Positions 32,929 to 41,304 of a stretch of DNA of 41,304 nt are shown in pieces (position 1 is the stretch's first letter; the number at the start of each line of letters is the position of its first letter). The DNA lies in NCBI GenBank assembly GCA_910585435.1, contig CAJUEJ010000035.1:1-41304 (forward strand), written 5' to 3'. The translations under genes were made by a program, and so were the position numbers. The DNA comes from an uncultured Hungatella sp. (GTDB taxonomy: Bacteria; Bacillota; Clostridia; Lachnospirales; Lachnospiraceae). The notes under the pieces were generated by a model. It was not told the origin of the DNA, did not search any database, and saw nothing but the letters and a program-made list of their open reading frames with translations.

Positions 32929-33852
32929 CTAAAAAAACCGGTTCAGCACCCAGCACCACACCGGCAGCGCCCCGATAGACAAAACCGTAGTCAGCACAAT
33001 ACACTTGGCTGCAAAATCCTCATCCCCATGGTACTTTGCCGCCAGAATGGCCGTGGTTCCTCCCGCCGGCATAGCCGCCAGAACCACCGACACCCCTGCC
33101 GCCACCCCGTCCACCCGGAACAGGATGCAGCCCAGCAGAACTCCCACCGGAATCACCACCAGACGGATGACAGAAAAAATAACCGTAAGCCTGGACACCA
33201 GATTTTTCGCCCCGTTTTCCGCCAGAATGGTGCCGATAAAAACCATGGTAACCGCCGTGGTACATTCCCCCAGAGAACTGATCGTTCTGCTTAAAAAAAC
33301 AGGCATCCTAAACTGAGTCACCATAAGCACCATGCCGATTTCCGTGGCAATGATGCAGGGATGGGTCAGAATCTTCTTCACCACCTCTTTTTTGCCGGGG
33401 CTTTCCGCAAAGTAAGAAAGCCCTGCAGACCACGTCACAATCCTCTGGGGAATCAGATGGATGGATGCAAACAAAAGCCCCAGAGACCCAAAAAGCCCCT
33501 CAGCCACCGGATTCCCTAAAAACCCTGAATTGGCGCACAAGGTAGCATACTGCATGATCATCCTCTGCCTCTTAGGCACCCATTTATAACAAAAACCGCT
33601 GATTACCAGGCAGGCAGCCTGCAGCAGCACAGAGATCACCAGCACCTGAAAGCCGGCCTTCAATATTTCCCCATCCAGAGAGATGCAGAATGCCGAAATA
33701 ATATTGCAGGGAAGAATCACATCCATAATCAGATCCGTCAGGCAATCCCGCCCTTCCTTTGTGATAATCTCCCTCTTCCTCAGAAAAGCCCCCAGCCCCA
33801 TAAGCAAAAACATCATCAGCTGCAGATCAAACAGTCCCTTTGTCTCCACCAT
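32929..33852 (-). CDS. AEC-family transporter (auxin efflux carrier type)
   Basis: The 307-residue membrane protein has about ten hydrophobic segments in two halves. The pattern LPCNIISAFCISL in the first half, with YATLCANSGFLGNPVAEGLFG and MPAGGTTAILAAKYHGDEDFAAKCIVLTTVLS later, is typical of PF03547. Family members move organic acids or similar anions. ATG 33852 has GGGGGAAGG just upstream; the frame reaches 33906 but lacks a ribosome site there. It is upstream of the iol genes on the same strand, yet the iol promoter separates them. Confidence 0.85.
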   Translation of the reverse strand: MVETKGLFDLQLMMFLLMGLGAFLRKREIITKEGRDCLTDLIMDVILPCNIISAFCISLDGEILKAGFQVLVISVLLQAACLVISGFCYKWVPKRQRMIMQYATLCANSGFLGNPVAEGLFGSLGLLFASIHLIPQRIVTWSAGLSYFAESPGKKEVVKKILTHPCIIATEIGMVLMVTQFRMPVFLSRTISSLGECTTAVTMVFIGTILAENGAKNLVSRLTVIFSVIRLVVIPVGVLLGCILFRVDGVAAGVSVVLAAMPAGGTTAILAAKYHGDEDFAAKCIVLTTVLSIGALPVWCWVLNRFF

Positions 33853-34060
33853 AGCCCTTCCCCCTGTCACAGCAAATGCCTTCCAAAACCTGAGCACTGC
33901 CCTCATACCATCTATTCTAAATTATAATTCCCTGTCTGTCTATTTCTATTTTTGTGATGGTTCGGCCTTTGCTTCCAGCTTTTGCTTGACAAATGGCCGT
34001 TTCTATGGCAATCTGTAACCGTTATGACACTGTTCACTGCCTTAAAAAAGGAGTAAAAAC

Positions 34061-34654
34061 ATGAAAAAAACCCTATATCTTCTGTGCCATGCCGAGACCA
34101 TGTTCAATGTACGGAAAAAAATACAAGGCTGGTGCGATTCTCCCCTGACAGAGCGGGGACGGAAACAGGCCCGTGCCGTGGCAAGGTATTTTAAAGAAAA
34201 CAACATCACCTTTGACCACGCCTACACCTCCACAGCCGAGCGGTGCTGCGATACACTGGAACTGGTAACAGATATGCCCTATTCCCGCTTAAAAGGCTTA
34301 AAGGAAATGTTCTATGGGGATCTGGAAGGGGAAAGCATAGAGAAAAAATGCAGAACCTGGCAGGAATGCACCACCTATTATCTTCCCTACGGCGGCGAGT
34401 CCAGCGATACCGTAAGGGATCGGATGGTAAAGACCCTGACCGGAATCATGCACGGAAGCACCCACAAATCCATCCTGGCCGTAAGCCACAGCAGCGCATG
34501 CTTCAATTTTCTCCGGGCAGTTGTAGACGATCCCACAGAGGAGTGGGACAAAGGCTTCGAAAGCAGCATTGTTTATATATACGAATACAGCGATGAAACA
34601 GAAGAATTTACATTGAAACAGATTTTAAGAAATCTGGCAGAGGACGTAGATTAA
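34061..34654 (+). CDS. Histidine phosphatase-like protein with altered RHG motif
   Basis: The 197-residue protein has the phosphoglycerate mutase-like fold: LYLLCHAETMFNVRKKIQGWCDSPLTERGRKQA, YTSTAERCCDTLEL, KEMFYGDLEG with the acid residue, and the second histidine in LAVSHSSACFNFL. The phosphoaccepting His10 is kept, but the invariant RHG reads CHA (Arg to Cys9, Gly to Ala11), which should weaken phosphate binding. GGAG precedes the ATG. Its stop overlaps the stop of the convergent sce7726 gene (shared TTAA). The substrate is unknown. Confidence 0.8.
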   Translation: MKKTLYLLCHAETMFNVRKKIQGWCDSPLTERGRKQARAVARYFKENNITFDHAYTSTAERCCDTLELVTDMPYSRLKGLKEMFYGDLEGESIEKKCRTWQECTTYYLPYGGESSDTVRDRMVKTLTGIMHGSTHKSILAVSHSSACFNFLRAVVDDPTEEWDKGFESSIVYIYEYSDETEEFTLKQILRNLAEDVD

Positions 34655-35256
34655 CGGCGTCTCCTCTGCCTTCCATAGGCCTCCAGGATCCGGCCGATCT
34701 GTGTATAATCCCGCTGAAACAGCTCCTCGCTTATCTGCTTTGCCAGAAGCTCCCCGGGAACCTTCTGCAATATCTTACCTGCCACAAAGGCCTTGCTTTT
34801 CTCCCTGTATCTGGCCATACCGTTTATCTCCTGAATATGGGCCAGCTCCGGCCTCCACAGAAGGCTTAATTTCCGTTTCAGATCCATCTGGGGATTCCTC
34901 CGCGCTTCTCTCAGCACATAGAAATCCACCTCATTTCCCATTCTTTCCTCTGCGGCCTCCACCGTGATAATTCCCCACCAGGAAGGCACATGCTCTTCTA
35001 TATGGAAGCCATGGCTGGAACCCACAGCCACATAATTGTAATCAAAATACTGGTTATAGTCCTTTACCTGCCGGCTCAGCCTGGCATAAGTATCTGCATC
35101 GCTTTTAATCTCGATGCCAGCCACAGCCTCCGGCAGCACCATAACAATGTCCGCGCGGGAGCGCCCCATCTGTTTCTCTTCCAGAATCCGTATCTTCCCG
35201 TACTGCTGCTCCAGAAATTCAAACAAAGGCTCCCGAATATCCTTATCGTACAGCAT
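34651..35256 (-). CDS. sce7726 family protein (nuclease-like fold)
   Basis: The protein has 201 residues. DIREPLFEFLEQQYGKIRILEEKQMGRSRADIVMVLPEAVAGIEIKSDADTYARL matches the sce7726 family. RADIVMV and GIEIKSD fit the D-(x)n-ExK core of PD-(D/E)XK nucleases. YVAVGSSHGFHIEEHVPSWWGIITV follows. Function is unknown; an unfused nuclease-like protein in DNA handling is one possibility. The C-terminus is strongly basic (RQRRRR). It lies 4 nt after the MATE gene on the same strand. Confidence 0.75.
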   Translation of the reverse strand: MLYDKDIREPLFEFLEQQYGKIRILEEKQMGRSRADIVMVLPEAVAGIEIKSDADTYARLSRQVKDYNQYFDYNYVAVGSSHGFHIEEHVPSWWGIITVEAAEERMGNEVDFYVLREARRNPQMDLKRKLSLLWRPELAHIQEINGMARYREKSKAFVAGKILQKVPGELLAKQISEELFQRDYTQIGRILEAYGRQRRRR

Positions 35257-35260
35257 AGGA

Positions 35261-36613
35261 TCATATCCCCCTGGACCGGAAATATCTGTTTATCATAGGA
35301 AGAGCCATACAGGCCGACAGCATATCTGCCAACGGGCCTGCTATCTGCAGCCCAAAAAGCCCGAAAAGCCTGGGCAGCACTATGAGCGCAGGTATATAGA
35401 AAAACAGCTGACGGCTTAAGATCAGCATGGTACTGGGCAGAGGGCGCCCGATCATCTGAAACATGGTACCCACATTGGCCACAAAGCTGGCAAAAGGCAT
35501 TACCACACACACCAGGCGAAAAGCCGTGCTTCCAATCCGAATCACCTCATTATCATTCTGAAAAAGCCCGATAAGCTGAGGCGCAAACGCCACCCCTATA
35601 ACGCCAAAACAGCACATGCTGATAATCCCTGCCCTGGCCGTAAACCAGAATGCCTCCTTCACCCGCCTGTGATTCCCTGCCCCGTGGGAATACCCGAACA
35701 CCGGCTGGGCTCCCTGCCCCAGCCCTAAGGAAACTGCATTGGACAGGTACAGAAGGCGGCTGCACACGCTCATAGCCGCTATAGCCGCATCCCCCCAGCC
35801 TCCGGCCACCCAGTTAAGCACCACATTTGCAATCATATTGCAGCCATGACGGCTGAGGCTTGGAAAGCCGTTGGAAAACAGTTCCAGATACTGCTCCCAT
35901 GTCCGGGACATAGAGCGGATGGAGATCTGAACCTGGGTTTTTCCTCTCAGGTAAAAGCTAAGCAGGATAGTCCAGGAAATAAACTGGCTCAGAGCCGTAG
36001 CCATGGCAGCCCCGGCAATCCCCAGCTGAAACACGAAGATAAACAGCGGATCCAGCACCATATTCAGCACACCGCCCAGCACCTGCCCTGTCATGCTCTC
36101 CTTGCTCCTTCCCTCTCCTCGCAGACACTGGCTCAAAGCCAGGCTGCTGGCAGCAAAAGGTGATCCGAAAAATATATACCGCCCATAAGCCATGGCAAAG
36201 GGAAGAATCGTATCCGTGGCTCCCAGAAGAATCATCAGGCTTTCCCCGGCCAAAAAGCCTGTCCCGGCCACCAGAAGGCCGAAGAAAAAGCTTAAGAAAA
36301 ACCCGGTGCTGGTAACCCGCTGCGCCTCCTTCTGGTCCCTGGCTCCCAAAAATCTGGACATCAGACTGGAAGCTCCTGTTCCCACCAAAAAGCCCAGTGC
36401 ATTTAATATCATAGGAATAGAAAACACCACCCCCACAGCTCCTGTGGCGCTGGTGCCCAGTCTTCCCACGAAAAATGTGTCCGCCAGATTGTACACGCTG
36501 TTAATCAGCATAGTCACAATGCTGGGCAGCGCCAGTGACAGGATTAATCCCAACACCGGCGCAGTGGTCATCTTCTCATATTGGTCCTGCTTTGCCCTGT
36601 GAAGCCCTTCCAT
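35261..36613 (-). CDS. MATE-family efflux transporter
   Basis: The 450-residue protein has about twelve membrane segments. The N-lobe pattern LILSLALPSIVTMLINSVYNLADTFFVGRLGTSATGAVGVVFSIPMILNALGFLVGTGASSLMSRFLGARD is typical of NorM/DinF-like exporters, and the C-lobe repeats it (NAVSLGLGQGAQPVFGYSHGAGNHRRVKEAF). It would export cationic drugs or metabolites using a sodium or proton gradient. It is on the same strand as the ABC exporter but about 90 nt beyond it, and may be part of the same transcript. Confidence 0.92.
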   Translation of the reverse strand: MEGLHRAKQDQYEKMTTAPVLGLILSLALPSIVTMLINSVYNLADTFFVGRLGTSATGAVGVVFSIPMILNALGFLVGTGASSLMSRFLGARDQKEAQRVTSTGFFLSFFFGLLVAGTGFLAGESLMILLGATDTILPFAMAYGRYIFFGSPFAASSLALSQCLRGEGRSKESMTGQVLGGVLNMVLDPLFIFVFQLGIAGAAMATALSQFISWTILLSFYLRGKTQVQISIRSMSRTWEQYLELFSNGFPSLSRHGCNMIANVVLNWVAGGWGDAAIAAMSVCSRLLYLSNAVSLGLGQGAQPVFGYSHGAGNHRRVKEAFWFTARAGIISMCCFGVIGVAFAPQLIGLFQNDNEVIRIGSTAFRLVCVVMPFASFVANVGTMFQMIGRPLPSTMLILSRQLFFYIPALIVLPRLFGLFGLQIAGPLADMLSACMALPMINRYFRSRGI

Positions 36614-36706
36614 CCTTCAACCTTCTCTCTTCTGTCTTATAGTCATTGTTCCATCTGCCGCCTGTCTGACAGCATCTTTTCTAATACTATAGCAGAATTC
36701 CCCCCG

Positions 36707-38596
36707 TTAGTCCAGCTCCTTCAGCCCAGTATACAGCTCATAATACCGTCCCTTCATAGCCACCAGCTCATCATGGGTTCCTCTCTCCATGATCTGCCCG
36801 TTTTCCAGCACCATGATAGCATTGGCATTGCGGACTGTGGACAGCCGGTGTGCGATGACAAAGGTGGTGCGGTTTGCCATGAGACGATCCATTCCATGCT
36901 CAATATGCTTCTCTGTCCTGGTATCCACAGAGCTGGTAGCCTCATCCAGTATCAGTACCGGAGCCTTGGAAACCGCCGCCCTGGCAATATTGAGAAGCTG
37001 CCTCTGGCCCTGGCTTAAATTGGCACCGTCCCCCTCCAGCATGGTATCATAGCCTTTTGGCAGACGCATGATAAAGGAATGGGCAGATGCGGTCTTTGCC
37101 GCCTGCACCACCTCTTCATCCGTAGCATCCAGCCTTCCGTACCGGATATTTTCCCTGACAGTCCCTGTAAACAGGTGGGTGTCCTGAAGCACCATGGCGA
37201 TATTGCCCCGCAGGTTATCCCGCCTGATATGGCGGATGTCCACCCCGTCTACGGTAATAGAGCCGGAATCAATATCATAGAACCGGTTCAGCAGATTGGT
37301 GATTGTGGTCTTGCCTGCTCCGGTAGAACCTACGAAGGCGATCTTCTGTCCCGGCTTGGCATACAGGCTGATATCCTTAAGTATGGTCTTATCCGGGTTA
37401 TATCCAAAGGTTACATGGTCAAGGACTACATGGCCCTCCATAGGATTCAGCACCACAGCATCCTTATCATCCTCCGGCTCCGGCTTCTCGTCCATCACGG
37501 CAAACACCCGCTCCGCCCCTGCCAGGGCAGAGAACACATTGCTTATCTGCATGGAAATCTCGTTGACCGGACGGCTGAACTGTCTGGAAAAGTTTAAGAA
37601 CACTGTCAGGCCGCCCACGTCAAAGTTTTTGAAAATACACAGCAGGCCGCCTACACAGGCTGTCAGGGAATAATTTATCTGATTTAAGCTTCCCATCACC
37701 GGCCCCATGATGCCGCCGAAAAACTGAGCCCTGATCTGGTTGTCCCGCAAGTCCCTGTTTAATATGCCAAACTCCTCTTTGGCAATGTCCTCGTGGCAGA
37801 ACACCTTCACCACCTTCTGCCCTGTGACAGTCTCCTCCACATAACCGTTGACCGCCCCTAAAGAAGCCTGCTGGGCAGAGAAATATTTCTGGCTTCTTCT
37901 TGCCACAGCACCTCCTGCCTTCATCATAAGAGGGATCAGGATAACCGTTACCAGGGTCAGATAGATATTGGTGTAAATCATCAGGGCCAGGGTACCGATG
38001 ATGCTTAAGGCCCCTGAAAAAAGCTGTACCAGCGTATTGGACAACATCTGCCCCACTGTGTCCACATCGTTGGTGTACCGGCTCATCAAATCGCCGTTGT
38101 TGTTGGTGTCATAAAAACGCACCGGCAGCTCCTGCATCTTGTCAAACAAATCCGTCCTGATTTTAAGTAGTGCATTCTGAGCCACAGTCAGCATCACCTT
38201 GGCCTGGGCATAATTGGCTACTACGCTTACCCCGTAGATTATCCCTAACACCACAAGCCCTTTTGCCAGCCCGGCCACATCTCCCCTGCTGCCGTCCACA
38301 GGCGCAATGTAGGTGTTGATAATCGGCCGCAGCATATAAGAACCAGCCAGGGAAGCAATCGTGTTCAGCAGCACGCAGAAAAACGCCAGGAACATTTTGC
38401 CTTTGTCTTCATTTAAATAGGAAAGAAGCCTTCTTATAGTTGCCTTGCTGTTTTTCGGTTTTCCTTTCACGGCTGAGGCTGCTCTTCTCCCTGGGCCGCC
38501 TGGACCGCCCGGGCCGCCCATAGGGCCTCTCCTCACAGGCGACGCCTTCCTGCCATACCTCCGTTTCAGGCTTTCTACTCTCTTCTCGTCACTCAT
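36707..38596 (-). CDS. ABC exporter half-transporter, canonical ATPase site
   Basis: The 629-residue protein has an N-terminal Gly/Pro-rich tail (GPMGGPGGPGGPG), six membrane segments (about 75-370), and an ATPase domain with Walker A GSTGAGKTT, signature LSQGQRQL, Walker B VLILDEATSSVD with the catalytic glutamate, and switch histidine in VIAHRLST. It starts at ATG 38596, which has AGGAGGT upstream and overlaps the stop of the partner gene by 4 nt (ATGA). Together they form a heterodimeric multidrug-type exporter of the BmrCD/TM287-288 kind. Confidence 0.92.
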   Translation of the reverse strand: MSDEKRVESLKRRYGRKASPVRRGPMGGPGGPGGPGRRAASAVKGKPKNSKATIRRLLSYLNEDKGKMFLAFFCVLLNTIASLAGSYMLRPIINTYIAPVDGSRGDVAGLAKGLVVLGIIYGVSVVANYAQAKVMLTVAQNALLKIRTDLFDKMQELPVRFYDTNNNGDLMSRYTNDVDTVGQMLSNTLVQLFSGALSIIGTLALMIYTNIYLTLVTVILIPLMMKAGGAVARRSQKYFSAQQASLGAVNGYVEETVTGQKVVKVFCHEDIAKEEFGILNRDLRDNQIRAQFFGGIMGPVMGSLNQINYSLTACVGGLLCIFKNFDVGGLTVFLNFSRQFSRPVNEISMQISNVFSALAGAERVFAVMDEKPEPEDDKDAVVLNPMEGHVVLDHVTFGYNPDKTILKDISLYAKPGQKIAFVGSTGAGKTTITNLLNRFYDIDSGSITVDGVDIRHIRRDNLRGNIAMVLQDTHLFTGTVRENIRYGRLDATDEEVVQAAKTASAHSFIMRLPKGYDTMLEGDGANLSQGQRQLLNIARAAVSKAPVLILDEATSSVDTRTEKHIEHGMDRLMANRTTFVIAHRLSTVRNANAIMVLENGQIMERGTHDELVAMKGRYYELYTGLKELD

Positions 38597-40332
38597 GCGC
38601 TTACCTCCTTCTCCCGGTCTCTCTGTGAATAATAAATCTCCTGGTAAGCCTGGCAATCCTTTAAAAGCTGCTCATGGGATCCCATCCCTATGATCTTCCC
38701 GTCGTCCAGTACCAGAATCTTGTCTGCCTCCTCCACAGATCCGATTCTCTGGGCAATAATGATTTTAGTCGTATCCTTAAGTGTGGTCCTGAAGCACTCC
38801 CGTATTCTTGCCTCCGTCGCCGTATCCACGGCACTGGTGCTGTCGTCCAAAATCAGAATCTTAGGCTTTTTTAACAGGGCTCTGGCAATACACAGCCTCT
38901 GCTTCTGCCCGCCGGAGACATTGACGCCTCCCTGCCCCATATCCGTGTCATATCCATTGGTAAAGGATGTGACAAATCCGTCAGCCTGGGCGCTCCCTGC
39001 TGCCGCCCGCAGCTCCTCCATGGAAGCCTCCTCATTGCCCCATCTTAAATTTTCCTCAATAGTCCCGGAAAACAATACATTTTTCTGAAGCACCATACCG
39101 ATACCATTTCTTAAATTATGAAGGGAATAATCCCTCACATCCACACCATCCACCAGAATACTGCCTTCCGTTGCATCATACAGCCGGGGAATCAGCTGAA
39201 CCAGGGTGGTTTTTCCACTGCCTGTGGCCCCGATGATTCCTAACACCTGTCCCGGCTCCGCCGTAAAGCTTATATGCTCCAGAACATGCTCATCGGCATC
39301 CTGGCTGTAGCTGAAGCTTACATCCTTAAATTCCAGCCTTCCCTGCTTCACCGGAAGATCCTTCTTCCCGGCCTTCTCATCTGTCAGGTCAATGTCTGTA
39401 TCCATCACCTCATTGATTCGCCGTACAGAGGCCATGGCCCTGGAGCTCTGCAAAAATATCATGGAAAGCATCATAAGTGACATAAGAATCTGCACGATGT
39501 AGGTGGTAAATGCTGTCAGATCTCCTACCTGCATGTCTCCTGCAATAATAATATTGCCGCCGTACCAGACCACTGCCAGGGTGGTAATATTCATGGCCAG
39601 GGTCATAACAGGCATGTTCAAAATCACGATCTTTATGGCATTGATACTGCTGTCCTTTAAATCCTGGTTCATATCTGTAAATTTCTGCTTCTCAAAATCC
39701 TCCCTGACAAAGGACTTTATGACCCGCACATTGGTCAAAGCCTCCTGGATTCCAGAGTTCAGTCGGTCAAGCTTCTTCTGCATCACCGTAAACCTGGGAA
39801 ATGCCGTCTTTAAAATCATACCGATAGCCAATGCCAGGATGGGAATCACCACCAGGATTACCACGGCCAGCCGGGCATTCATCAAAAATGCCATAATCAG
39901 GGCGCCGATAAGCATCACCGGAGCCCGAAACATCATCCGAAGGCCCATCATGGTTACATTCTGTACCTGCTGGATGTCATTGGTCAGACGGGTCACCAGA
40001 GAGCCTGTGCTGTACTGGTCAATATTTTTAAAGGAAAAATCCTGAACCTTGGCAAATAAATCGCCTCTTAAGTCACTGGTAAAGCAGATGGAAGCCTTGG
40101 AAGCAAAATAAGCGGCTCCGATTCCTCCTACAGCCATTACAAGGCTGGTCAGTATCATAATCAGCCCCATGTTGATAATATAGCCCGTATCCCGCTGCGC
40201 CACGCCGTTGTTGATAATAAGTGACATCAGCTTGGGCAGCATAATCTCCCCTGATACCTCTGTCATCATCAGAAGCGGCCCTAAGACAAATGCCGGTAAA
40301 TAGGGCTTTATATATTTTCCGTAACGTTTCAA
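38593..40332 (-). CDS. ABC exporter half-transporter, degenerate ATPase site
   Basis: The 579-residue protein has six membrane segments (about 15-300) and an ATPase domain with Walker A GATGSGKTT (368-376) and signature VSGGQKQR. The Walker B region reads ILILDDSTSAVD, where aspartate (D497) replaces the catalytic glutamate. The switch-histidine position reads IIAQRIGS, with Gln in place of His. This is the degenerate half of a heterodimeric exporter; the next gene supplies the canonical site. It follows the MarR regulator directly, so MarR control is expected. Confidence 0.92.
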   Translation of the reverse strand: MKRYGKYIKPYLPAFVLGPLLMMTEVSGEIMLPKLMSLIINNGVAQRDTGYIINMGLIMILTSLVMAVGGIGAAYFASKASICFTSDLRGDLFAKVQDFSFKNIDQYSTGSLVTRLTNDIQQVQNVTMMGLRMMFRAPVMLIGALIMAFLMNARLAVVILVVIPILALAIGMILKTAFPRFTVMQKKLDRLNSGIQEALTNVRVIKSFVREDFEKQKFTDMNQDLKDSSINAIKIVILNMPVMTLAMNITTLAVVWYGGNIIIAGDMQVGDLTAFTTYIVQILMSLMMLSMIFLQSSRAMASVRRINEVMDTDIDLTDEKAGKKDLPVKQGRLEFKDVSFSYSQDADEHVLEHISFTAEPGQVLGIIGATGSGKTTLVQLIPRLYDATEGSILVDGVDVRDYSLHNLRNGIGMVLQKNVLFSGTIEENLRWGNEEASMEELRAAAGSAQADGFVTSFTNGYDTDMGQGGVNVSGGQKQRLCIARALLKKPKILILDDSTSAVDTATEARIRECFRTTLKDTTKIIIAQRIGSVEEADKILVLDDGKIIGMGSHEQLLKDCQAYQEIYYSQRDREKEVSA

Positions 40333-40839
40333 TTACATCTCCTCACTTTCTGCTGTTCTTTTTTGCCTCTGGTTTGTGGTTCTCACCTCATACTCCGTTA
40401 AATTCCTGTAGATTCTGTCCAGGTCCTCCTCCAGCCTGCGGCTCTCCTCCTCAGAAAATCCGGAAAACATAGCCTCCTCAACCTCCCTGAAAATCTGGTG
40501 GCTTTTTTCCACAATCTGCCTTCCCTTATCCGTGATGCATATCTGGTTATACCGGTTATCTCTCTCGTCTACCAGCCTCTTAATATAACCGCCTTTCTCC
40601 ATCTTTTTCAGTGACACCGCAATGGTCGCTGTAGAAACCTCATTCATATCTGCCAGCTCCTTCTGAGAAATATTAGGGTTATGAGATATAACCATCAGGA
40701 TCTTATGCTGACTCCGGTACACACCGGTAAAGCTTAACCGCCGTTCCAAAATAACCCGATGAAACTTTGCAATCCGCATATATTTATTAAGCAGACGCAT
40801 GGCTGGCGTCATATCCTCAGAATACTTGCCATCTTTCAC
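40333..40839 (-). CDS. MarR-family transcriptional regulator
   Basis: The protein has 168 residues. The winged helix contains VYRSQHKILMVISHNPNISQKELADMNEVSTATIAVSLKKMEKGGYIKRLVDERDNRYNQICITDKG, the MarR pattern with the DxRxxR-like wing (DERDNRYN). The start is GTG 40839 with AGGAGG 9 nt upstream; an ATG two bases earlier runs straight into a stop (ATGTGA). It abuts the ABC exporter gene, and its promoter carries a palindromic operator, so autorepression and control of drug export are likely. Confidence 0.9.
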   Translation of the reverse strand: MKDGKYSEDMTPAMRLLNKYMRIAKFHRVILERRLSFTGVYRSQHKILMVISHNPNISQKELADMNEVSTATIAVSLKKMEKGGYIKRLVDERDNRYNQICITDKGRQIVEKSHQIFREVEEAMFSGFSEEESRRLEEDLDRIYRNLTEYEVRTTNQRQKRTAESEEM

Positions 40840-40870
40840 ATGATTCCGCCTCCTTCCCGGAATAATTCGT

Positions 40871-40918
40871 TAGTTAACCATTAGTTTGTTTATAATTAGC
40901 TAGTTAATTAACTAGCAA
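40871..40918 (-). promoter_or_regulatory. MarR promoter and palindromic operator
   Basis: On the minus strand TTGCTA (40913-40918) and TTATAA (40890-40895) are 17 bp apart. A perfect 18-bp palindrome with half-site GCTAGTTAA (40899-40916) fills the spacer and part of the -35. A related, weaker TAGTTAACCATTAG (40871-40884) lies just downstream of the -10 and may be a second site. Confidence 0.75.
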
Positions 40919-41006
40919 TAGTATACTACCATATTTTACTAAATACAAGTGATCTTTACACATTTCTTAAATTTTCTTGAATTTATTGTTTTTCGATAAA
41001 TATATA

Positions 41007-41035
41007 TTGATAATTGATATAAGCTGTGTTATATT
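41007..41035 (+). promoter_or_regulatory. Promoter of the DUF2975-like gene
   Basis: TTGATA is followed after 17 bp by TATATT, leaving a leader of about 90 nt with a GCCC/GGGC hairpin. It is divergent from the MarR promoter. Confidence 0.5.
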
Positions 41036-41135
41036 TCCTTTAAGAACAGGAAAAATAAGGAATTGCCTGTCTGACTGCCCGGTGCCCTGCAAGGGCTGAG
41101 GGTAAAACAGCATGATAGCAGGAGGAACAGATTCT

Positions 41136-41304
41136 ATGAATCAGCGGTTGGTTCTTTTTACAAAGCGGCTTCTCGACGCCATGTTTTATCTTGGGATTGC
41201 CCTGACAATCTCCCTCCCCTTCCTCTTTCGGTGGGTGGGAACCTATATTTTGTCCTTTCAGAAGTACTACATCCCCCTGACCATTCTCTATGTACTGTCC
41301 GGGG
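41136..41304 (+). CDS. DUF2975-like membrane protein, 5' part only
   Basis: The frame is open for 56 codons to the window edge. It starts MNQRLVLFTKRLLDAMFYLGIALTISLPFLFRWVG, then YILSFQKYYIPLTILYVLSG: two membrane segments in the arrangement of DUF2975 proteins (PF11188), which in Firmicutes are usually paired with a small Cro/CI-type HTH regulator. AGGAGG lies 10 nt before the ATG. The family call rests on a short stretch. Confidence 0.55.
   Translation, partial: MNQRLVLFTKRLLDAMFYLGIALTISLPFLFRWVGTYILSFQKYYIPLTILYVLSG

Noticed and set aside
41060..41130. Possible TPP riboswitch (GGTGCCC-hairpin-GGGCTGAG) before the DUF2975-like gene
   Set aside because: Only the first half resembles the P2/P3 part; the CTGAT...CCAGCG...AGGA second half is missing and the leader is too short.

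Overview
The window looks like a chromosomal segment of an anaerobic, spore-forming Clostridia member, most probably Lachnospiraceae. The reasons are a SpoVAC spore-germination protein, strong AGGAGG ribosome binding sites, a LoaP-driven capsule operon, an FMN-binding flavoprotein reductase lipoprotein, an ECF transporter S component and inositol (iol) genes. No rRNA, tRNA, CRISPR array or intact insertion sequence was seen. I do not name a species.

Layout. (1) 1-2.9 kb: a serine-recombinase-domain fragment cut by the window edge, an orphan spoVAC with a candidate forespore promoter, a sodium:neurotransmitter-type symporter, and a frameshifted dltD-like remnant. (2) 3.0-18.7 kb, all minus strand: a surface-polysaccharide operon. 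It begins with a NusG-like antiterminator (loaP), a DegT-type aminotransferase and an initiating sugar-phosphate transferase. An AT-rich body follows: glycosyltransferases, UDP-ManNAc dehydrogenase (wecC), polymerase, flippase, a pyruvyltransferase/FrhB-like fusion and UDP-GlcNAc 2-epimerase (wecB). This reads as a Wzx/Wzy pathway whose repeat unit probably contains ManNAcA. A decayed membrane-protein gene sits inside it. Upstream of loaP is a leader with two inverted copies of a palindrome flanking a terminator hairpin. (3) 19.1-22.4 kb, minus strand: a DUF1266 lipoprotein, then a two-gene unit (ECF S component plus P-loop kinase) behind a consensus promoter and a structured leader ending in a terminator, which is the architecture of a riboswitch. 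(4) 22.5-28.0 kb, plus strand: a membrane-anchored NusG-domain-II protein, a NitT/TauT-type ABC ATPase and permease without a binding protein, a MerR regulator, and an exported flavoprotein with two FMN-binding domains. The last gene sits behind a classic 19-bp-spacer MerR-type promoter. (5) 28.1-33.9 kb, minus strand: a small coiled-coil protein, iolB, iolD and iolC (part of myo-inositol catabolism) under a promoter packed with GCACGCA operator half-sites, and an AEC-family transporter. (6) 34.0-41.3 kb: a histidine-phosphatase-like protein with an altered catalytic motif, an sce7726-family nuclease-like protein, a MATE exporter, a MarR-controlled heterodimeric ABC exporter with one degenerate ATPase site, and the start of a DUF2975-like membrane protein.

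The most interesting items are the loaP leader, the ECF-kinase unit with its unassigned leader RNA, and the MerR/double-FMN flavoprotein unit, whose substrate pocket lacks the usual fumarate reductase arginine motif. All identifications come from reading motifs by eye. No database search, folding program or GC calculation was run.
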